Shown: positions 59,391 to 64,000 of the stretch, piece by piece
Layout: each line of letters opens with the position of its first letter
Numbering within the stretch: the stretch's first letter is position 1
Origin: Streptomyces sp. NRRL F-5630
Lineage (GTDB): Bacteria; Actinomycetota; Actinomycetes; Streptomycetales; Streptomycetaceae
Reading direction: 5' to 3'
Length of the DNA stretch: 64,000 nt
Assembly: GCF_000719475.1 (NCBI RefSeq)
Contig: NZ_JOGO01000015.1
Location: forward strand, 1-64,000
The notes under the pieces: model-generated
What the model was told of the DNA's origin: nothing
Seen by the model: the letters and a program-made list of their open reading frames with translations, nothing else
The model's database searches: none
Made by a program: the position numbers and the translations under genes

Positions 59391-60149
59391 ATGACCACTA
59401 CCCGTCACCCTGCCGCCCTCCGCACTGCCGTCCGCGCCGCGGCAGCCGCCGTGCTGGCACTCGCTCCCGCCGCCACCGCCACCGCCGACGACACGTCCGG
59501 CGGCTGGAAGGGCGAGGGCGGCCTCACCCTGACCAGCGACCAGAACAGCGCGGTCGACACCTACATGGCGGGTGCCCGGCGCGCGGAACGCACGATCAGT
59601 GTGCAGGTCCGCGCCGCCGCCTCGCTGAGCGGCGCGGAAATCGTCGGCTTCGACAAGCGCCTGAAGAGCCCCGACTCGCTCAAGCGGAAGGTGGCGGGGA
59701 CCCTCGCCGAGCACCCCGAGCGCAATGTGGCATCCGTCCTGGCGGGTCTCACGGACGCCGTGCGCTACACCCTCCGGTGGGACGACGCCGTCTACAGCCA
59801 GGGCGTCACCCGGGCCTCCGGCGCTCTCGCGCAGTGGCACAACGAGAACACCAAGTGGTCCAACACCTGGGGCCGGGCGAGCGGCTACAAGGGGCTCAAC
59901 ACCGGTTGGCGCGCGCCCCGTTCGGGTCAGCTCTTCGAGGTCCAGTTCCACACCCCGGCGAGCAAGCACGCCCAGGAGGCGACGCACACGCTCTACGAGG
60001 AGCAGCGCCTCCCCTCCACCAGCCCCGAGCGCAAGCGGGAACTCCAGCGGGAGCAGGACGCCCTGTTCGGCGCCGTACCCGTCCCGCAGGGCGCGGAATC
60101 CCTCACCGCCCCCACACCCCGGCGCGCCCCCGCACCCGCTTCGGCGTGA
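59391..60149 (+). CDS. Secreted RelA-like ATP nucleotide 3'-pyrophosphokinase
   Basis: This 252-residue protein has a signal peptide (RTAVRAAAAAVLALAPAATATA-DD, cut near residue 33) and an alpha/beta domain of the RelA/SpoT synthetase type. Matches include LTDAVRYTLRWDDAVYSQGV, G165-YKGLNTGW (like GYQSLHT) and E183-VQFHTPASKHAQEATHTLYEE (like EVQIRT). It resembles the exported ATP nucleotide 3'-pyrophosphokinases of Streptomyces, which move pyrophosphate from ATP to the 3' position of purine nucleotides outside the cell. No hydrolase domain is present. The ATG at 59391 lacks a strong ribosome site; an in-frame start at 59340 is possible. Confidence 0.8.
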   Translation: MTTTRHPAALRTAVRAAAAAVLALAPAATATADDTSGGWKGEGGLTLTSDQNSAVDTYMAGARRAERTISVQVRAAASLSGAEIVGFDKRLKSPDSLKRKVAGTLAEHPERNVASVLAGLTDAVRYTLRWDDAVYSQGVTRASGALAQWHNENTKWSNTWGRASGYKGLNTGWRAPRSGQLFEVQFHTPASKHAQEATHTLYEEQRLPSTSPERKRELQREQDALFGAVPVPQGAESLTAPTPRRAPAPASA

Positions 60150-60167
60150 CCGAGCCGCCCGAAAGGA

Positions 60168-60196
60168 CCCCGGGGCCGTCCGAGCGGGCCCCGGGG
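60168..60196 (+). terminator. Terminator of the pyrophosphokinase gene
   Basis: CCCCGGGGCC pairs perfectly with GGCCCCGGGG around a nine-base loop, 18 bp after the stop. Confidence 0.55.
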
Positions 60197-60332
60197 CCGT
60201 ACCGGGACCCGCTCCGCAGGCTCACCCCTCCCACGCCGAGGGCGGCGCGGGAGGGCTTCCCCGGCGGTGTCCGCCCTGTCGTGGCATCCACTCGCGATCA
60301 GGGCCCGGTAGGGGTCGTCCCCCTGGCTGACG

Positions 60333-61028
60333 CTAAGAGGCGCACCCCACGTGTCCCCAGCCCTTGCCCACCTTCGTGATGTCCTCGCCCGCCGCGTAGG
60401 ACTGTCCGCAGGCGCCGCAGCGGCCGGGGTACTTGGCCTTCAGGGTCGGGGCCTTGCCGCCGGACTTCGTGCCCGTCCTGCCACCGGTCTTCGCGCGGGT
60501 CGCGCCGCTCGTGCGGGCGGGCTCGGTGCGCGACGCGCTCGGGACGGGCGGCGCGGGAGCCCCGTACGCCGTGCCCGCCGGCTCCTGGCTGATCGCGCAC
60601 TCGCTCGCCGCCTGGTCGGCGATCGCGTTGAGCGGGTCACCGCCGACCTGGTGGGCCGGCACATACCGGAACTCGACCTCGCGGCCCTGGAGCAGCGCGT
60701 CGATGGCCTCCACCAGTTCCTGGTTGGCGACCGGCTTGCCGGCCGCCGTCTTCCAGCCGCGCCGCTTCCAGCCGGGCAGCCACTCCGTGACGGCCTTCAT
60801 GGCGTACTGGGAGTCCATCCGGACCTCCAGCGGGCGCACCGGCTCCGTGGTCTCCAACAGGCGGAGCAGGGCGGTGAGTTCGGCGACGTTGTTGGTGGCG
60901 GTGCCGAGCGGGCCCGCCTCCCAGCGTTCCGGGGTTCCCTCGGCGTCGGCGGCGACCCAGGCCCAGGCGGCACGGCCCGGGTTGCCCTTGGACGCGCCGT
61001 CGCAGGCGGCGATGATGCGATCTGACAT
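60333..61028 (-). CDS. rnhA: RNase HI with C-terminal zinc-ribbon-like extension
   Basis: This 231-residue protein has a complete RNase HI domain (1-150) with catalytic D10 (CDGASKGNPG), E50 (NNVAELTAL), D72 (MDSQYAMK) and D138 (HQVGGDPLNAIADQ). It degrades RNA in RNA-DNA hybrids. After a Pro/Ala/Lys linker (150-198) comes a small module with C204-GA-C207, then H226 and C229, a likely zinc site. The start is ATG at 61028. It is 41 bp downstream of... the opposite end of ppk2, which lies just upstream in the same direction. Confidence 0.88.
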   Translation of the reverse strand: MSDRIIAACDGASKGNPGRAAWAWVAADAEGTPERWEAGPLGTATNNVAELTALLRLLETTEPVRPLEVRMDSQYAMKAVTEWLPGWKRRGWKTAAGKPVANQELVEAIDALLQGREVEFRYVPAHQVGGDPLNAIADQAASECAISQEPAGTAYGAPAPPVPSASRTEPARTSGATRAKTGGRTGTKSGGKAPTLKAKYPGRCGACGQSYAAGEDITKVGKGWGHVGCAS

Positions 61029-61069
61029 CCCTCGATCATGCCAGTCGCCACCGGGTGCCCGGACCACCC

Positions 61070-62095
61070 TCACTCCTCGTCCTGGTCCGGCAGCCCGTCC
61101 TCCGGGTGCAGTCCGCGCCCGTACCTGCTGCCCGCGAGAGGCGTCGGGGAGAGGCTCGCGCTCTCCTCGCCCGGCTCCAGGAGCGTGTCGGCGGGCCCCA
61201 CGATGAGCGGGTCGGGGATGCCGACGGTGGCCGGGTCCTTCGCCGGGTAGTCGAGCCGGGCGAGCAGGCTGCGCATGGCCTCCAGGCGCCCGCGCCGCTT
61301 GTCGTTGTTCTTCACGACCGTCCACGGCGCGGCGTCGGTGTCCGTGGCGCGGAACATGTCGACCTTCGCCTCCGTGTAGGCGTCCCACAGGTCGAGCGAG
61401 GCGAGGTCGATCGGCGAGAGCTTCCACTGCCGTACGGGGTCGATCTGCCGGATCGCGAAGCGCGTGCGCTGCTCGGCGCGCGAGACGGAGAACCAGAACT
61501 TCACGAGCAGGATGCCGTCGTCGGTGAGCATCCGCTCGAAGACGGGGGTCTGGCGCAGGAAGTGGTAGTACTCGGCGGGCGTGCAGAAGCCCATGACGCG
61601 CTCGACGCCCGCGCGGTTGTACCAGGAGCGGTCGAAGAAGACGATCTCCCCGGCGGAGGGCAACTGGCTCACGTACCGCTGGAAGTACCACTGCCCCGCC
61701 TCGCGCTCGGTGGGCTTCTCCAGCGCGACGACGCGGGCGCCACGCGGGTTGAGCCGTTCCGTGAAGCGCTGGATCGTGCCGCCCTTGCCCGCCGCGTCGC
61801 GGCCCTCGCACAGCACGACGAGGCGCTGCCCGGTGTCCTTGACCCAGCGCTGCATCTTCAGCATCTCGATCTGGAGGACGCGCTTGCGCTTCTCGTACTC
61901 GCGGCGGCCCACCTTGTGCGGGTACGGGTAGTTCTCGCGCCAGGTGTCGACGGGTGCGCCCGAGCTGTCGCGGAGCAGGGGGCGCTCGGGGCGGCTGTCG
62001 TCGATCGTCAGCCCGTCGAGAAGCGCCGCCCCGGGGTCCTCGTCCGTGCCGGAATCGGAGCCGGAGGACGGCTGGGCGGGCGAAGGGCTCGGCAT
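61070..62095 (-). CDS. ppk2: Polyphosphate kinase 2
   Basis: This 341-residue enzyme has the PPK2 P-loop fold: Walker A GRDAAGKGGT near residue 98, the Walker B/lid region IVFFDRSWYNRAGVERVMGF and RFAIRQIDPVRQWKLSPIDL. It uses polyphosphate to phosphorylate nucleoside di- or monophosphates, or the reverse. A flexible acidic N-terminus of about 45 residues and a C-terminal tail are extra. The rnhA start is 41 bp downstream, so co-transcription is possible. Confidence 0.93.
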   Translation of the reverse strand: MPSPSPAQPSSGSDSGTDEDPGAALLDGLTIDDSRPERPLLRDSSGAPVDTWRENYPYPHKVGRREYEKRKRVLQIEMLKMQRWVKDTGQRLVVLCEGRDAAGKGGTIQRFTERLNPRGARVVALEKPTEREAGQWYFQRYVSQLPSAGEIVFFDRSWYNRAGVERVMGFCTPAEYYHFLRQTPVFERMLTDDGILLVKFWFSVSRAEQRTRFAIRQIDPVRQWKLSPIDLASLDLWDAYTEAKVDMFRATDTDAAPWTVVKNNDKRRGRLEAMRSLLARLDYPAKDPATVGIPDPLIVGPADTLLEPGEESASLSPTPLAGSRYGRGLHPEDGLPDQDEE

Positions 62096-62237
62096 GGGGC
62101 GGCATCCTCACGGGCGGGGGGCGAGAGGCGGCCGGTCACGGCCGCTCTCTCGTCCCTACCCCCGCACCGGGAAGTACGCACGCCGGAACTGCGACTGGCG
62201 TACGCGCCGGGCCTCCGGGCTCGGCGCCCGCGCCCGT

Positions 62238-62276
62238 CGTCAGCGCCGTATGCGCGCGCGTCAGCGCCGTATGCGC
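62238..62276. repeat. Tandem repeat across the aldehyde dehydrogenase stop
   Basis: CGTCAGCGCCGTATGCGC occurs at 62238-62255 and 62259-62276, a 21-bp period. The second copy carries the dehydrogenase stop and its last arginine codons; the first is an untranslated duplicate. Confidence 0.7.
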
Positions 62277-63634
62277 ACGAGCTTCTTGTTGGCGAACTCC
62301 TCCATGCCGTACTTGCCCAGCTCGCGCCCGATGCCGGAGCGCTTCACGCCGCCGAAGGGCAGTTCGGCCGCCGTGCCGCTCGTCTCGTTGATGTAGACCA
62401 TGCCGGTGTCGAGCTGCGCGGCGACCCGCAGGGCCCGCTCGGGGTCGTCGGTGGCGATGGCCGCGCCGAGGCCGTAGGGCGTGTTGTTGGCGAGCGCCAC
62501 GGCTTCCTCCTCGGTCTCGACCTTGTAGATCACGGCCGCCGGGCCGAACAGCTCCTCCTGGAAGGCGCGCATGCCGGGGCCGACGTCCGTGAGGACCGTC
62601 GGCTCGAACCAGGCGCCCTCGCGGTCGAGCGGCTTACCGCCCGCGAGGAGGGTCGCGCCGTTCGCGACGGCGTCCTCGATCTGTGCGGCGAGGTTCTCGA
62701 CGGCCTGGCGCGAGGAGAGCGGGCCCATGAAGGTCCCCTCCTCGGTCGGGTCCCCGGGGGTCACGCCCTTCACGGTCTCGGTGAACTTGCGCGTGAACTC
62801 CTCGTACTGGTCGGCGAGGACGATGATGCGCTTGGCGGCGTTGCACGCCTGGCCCGCGTTGCCGTACCGGCCGTAGAAGGCGTTCTTCACGGTGCGGTCG
62901 AGGTCGGCGGGCTGGAGGACGAGGAAGGGGTCCGAGCCGCCCAGCTCCAGGACGACCTTCTTGAGGTGGCGGCCCGCCTGCTCGGCGACGGCCGCGCCGG
63001 CGCGCTCGGAGCCGGTGAGCGAGATGCCCTGCACGCGCGGGTCGGCGATGATCGTCGAGACCTGCTCGTTGCTCGCGAAGAGGTTGATGTAGGCGCCTTC
63101 GGGCAGGGCCGCCTCCTGGAAGATCCTCTCCATGGCGAGCGCGGACTCGGGACACTGCGGGGCGTGCTTGAGCAGGATCGTGTTGCCGAGCATGAGGTTC
63201 GGCGCGGCGAAGCGGGCGACCTGGTAGTACGGGAAGTTCCACGGCATGATCCCGAGGAGCGGGCCCATGCCCTCCTTGCGGACGACGGCGCTGCCGCCCG
63301 CGACGACGTCGAGTTCCTCGTCGGCGAGGAAGCCTGGGCCGTTCTCGGCGTAGTAGCGGTAGATCGAGATGGTGGTGTCGATCTCGCGGCGCGCCTGGGT
63401 GACGGGCTTGCCCATCTCGCGCGTGATGAGCGAGGCGAGCTCGTCCTTGCGCGCGGCGTACAGCTCGGCGACGCGTTCCAGGACGGCGACGCGCTCCTTG
63501 ACCTCGCTCGCCCGCCAGGTGCGGTAGGCGGCGGCGGAGCGGTCCAGGGCGTCCTGGATCTCCGCGTCGGTGGCTTCGGGGAATTCGCTTTCGGTCTGCC
63601 CGGTGGCGGGGTTGACGACCTTGTACGCGGTCAT
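62261..63634 (-). CDS. NAD(P)-dependent aldehyde dehydrogenase (succinate-semialdehyde type)
   Basis: This 457-residue enzyme has the aldehyde dehydrogenase fold: PWNFPYYQVARFAAPNLMLGNTILLKHAPQCPES, SLTGSERAGAAVAEQAG (NAD loop), ELGGSDPFLVL with the general-base glutamate, and catalytic C264 in GNAGQACNAAKR. The subgroup fits succinate-semialdehyde dehydrogenases of the Sad/GabD2 type. No GABA transaminase is nearby. The ATG at 63634 follows GAAGGGA. Confidence 0.9.
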   Translation of the reverse strand: MTAYKVVNPATGQTESEFPEATDAEIQDALDRSAAAYRTWRASEVKERVAVLERVAELYAARKDELASLITREMGKPVTQARREIDTTISIYRYYAENGPGFLADEELDVVAGGSAVVRKEGMGPLLGIMPWNFPYYQVARFAAPNLMLGNTILLKHAPQCPESALAMERIFQEAALPEGAYINLFASNEQVSTIIADPRVQGISLTGSERAGAAVAEQAGRHLKKVVLELGGSDPFLVLQPADLDRTVKNAFYGRYGNAGQACNAAKRIIVLADQYEEFTRKFTETVKGVTPGDPTEEGTFMGPLSSRQAVENLAAQIEDAVANGATLLAGGKPLDREGAWFEPTVLTDVGPGMRAFQEELFGPAAVIYKVETEEEAVALANNTPYGLGAAIATDDPERALRVAAQLDTGMVYINETSGTAAELPFGGVKRSGIGRELGKYGMEEFANKKLVRIRR

Positions 63635-63778
63635 GGCGTCCCTTCGTGCGGTGACGGGGGTGGGGTGCGGTACTGCCTCCTCCCACCGTCTCACCGACTG
63701 CCGCGAAACTATCCCCGGGGGCGGGCGTCTTTCCCCCGGGTGCCCGCGGTGACCAGGCAGGACGTCTCCGGCGCGGGC

Positions 63779-64000
63779 TCAGTCGGCGGGCAGCGGGGCG
63801 GTCCGGGCGCCGCTGTCCCGCATGAGGAGCGAGAGATCGCCGCGCACGTTCACGAAGGGCCGGACGCGCGTCGTGCCGCCCGCCGGGTGCTCCAGCGAGG
63901 TGGACGGCAGCACGGCGACCTTCTTGCGGTCGACGAGGTCGCCGAGTACCCGGCCGAGGGGGACGGGGGCGACGCCCGGCTCGGGAAGCAGCGCGAAGTC
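63779..64000 (-). CDS. Unidentified protein, C-terminal part (cut by window end)
   Basis: A leftward frame enters from the right edge and stops at 63779-63781. The 73 visible residues start DFALLPEPGVAPVPLGRVLG and end DSGARTAPLPAD, with DRKKVAVLPSTSLEHPAGG between. It has normal coding character for the region, but I do not recognise the family. Confidence 0.6.
   Translation of the reverse strand, partial: DFALLPEPGVAPVPLGRVLGDLVDRKKVAVLPSTSLEHPAGGTTRVRPFVNVRGDLSLLMRDSGARTAPLPAD

Overview
The window is very GC-rich, uses GTG starts and GGAGG-type ribosome sites freely, and carries families typical of Streptomyces: a CvnA/CvnC pair, a CGNR zinc-finger regulator, MalR-type LacI, SpoIIAB-like anti-sigma factor, F420-type oxidoreductase, zinc-independent L36 and secreted glycan hydrolases. 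It looks like accessory Streptomyces chromosome rich in sugar uptake, stress and transport genes, with insertion-sequence scars. Species cannot be told from it. No tRNA, rRNA, CRISPR array or biosynthetic cluster was seen.

1-7.8 kb: the tail of an IS5-like transposase, a serine/threonine dehydratase, a class V aminotransferase, an anti-sigma kinase divergent from an MgtC protein with a Crp-type box between them, an F420-type oxidoreductase, and a GDT1/TMEM165 cation exporter behind a yybP-ykoY manganese riboswitch. Three small unknown genes follow.

8-17.4 kb: an apparent alpha-glucan utilisation locus. A LacI regulator, lipoprotein binding protein, two permeases and a GH13 alpha-glucosidase read leftward. 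Divergent from them is a secreted beta-helix protein whose three aspartates match the GH87 (alpha-1,3-glucanase/mycodextranase) catalytic spacing. Its 5' leader holds a 25-bp inverted repeat.

17.5-28.7 kb: a Gfo/Idh/MocA oxidoreductase, then a patch where a GH15 hydrolase and an unusual glucose-6-phosphate-dehydrogenase-like gene are translationally coupled and flanked by two gene remnants. Then come an MFS exporter/CGNR regulator pair, ohrR/ohr around a perfect 20-bp palindrome, an SLC13/ArsB-type transporter, a membrane-anchored secreted protein and a cysteine-free L36.

28.8-38.4 kb: two DHA2 drug exporters, DUF1275, DsbA-like, NmrA-like and GNAT proteins, small proteins, and a complete phosphoketolase.

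38.5-46.8 kb: an mrp (mnh) Na+/H+ antiporter operon, leftward A(B)-C-D-E-[IS110]-F-G. A 1,432-bp IS110 element sits exactly at the mrpE stop/mrpF start overlap. Its transposase is frameshifted by a 5-bp tandem duplication, but its left end carries a readable bridge RNA: two guide segments match the insertion site and two match the element's own ends. This is the most striking item in the window.

47-64 kb: an SDR, a CvnA/CvnC pair without CvnB/CvnD, a GH18 chitinase with a DasR-type operator in its promoter, a ThuA/Gfo-Idh/DUF2264 sugar locus, a TetR-controlled quinone oxidoreductase, a secreted RelA-like ATP 3'-pyrophosphokinase, RNase HI with a zinc-ribbon tail, a class 2 polyphosphate kinase, an aldehyde dehydrogenase, and a gene cut by the window end.
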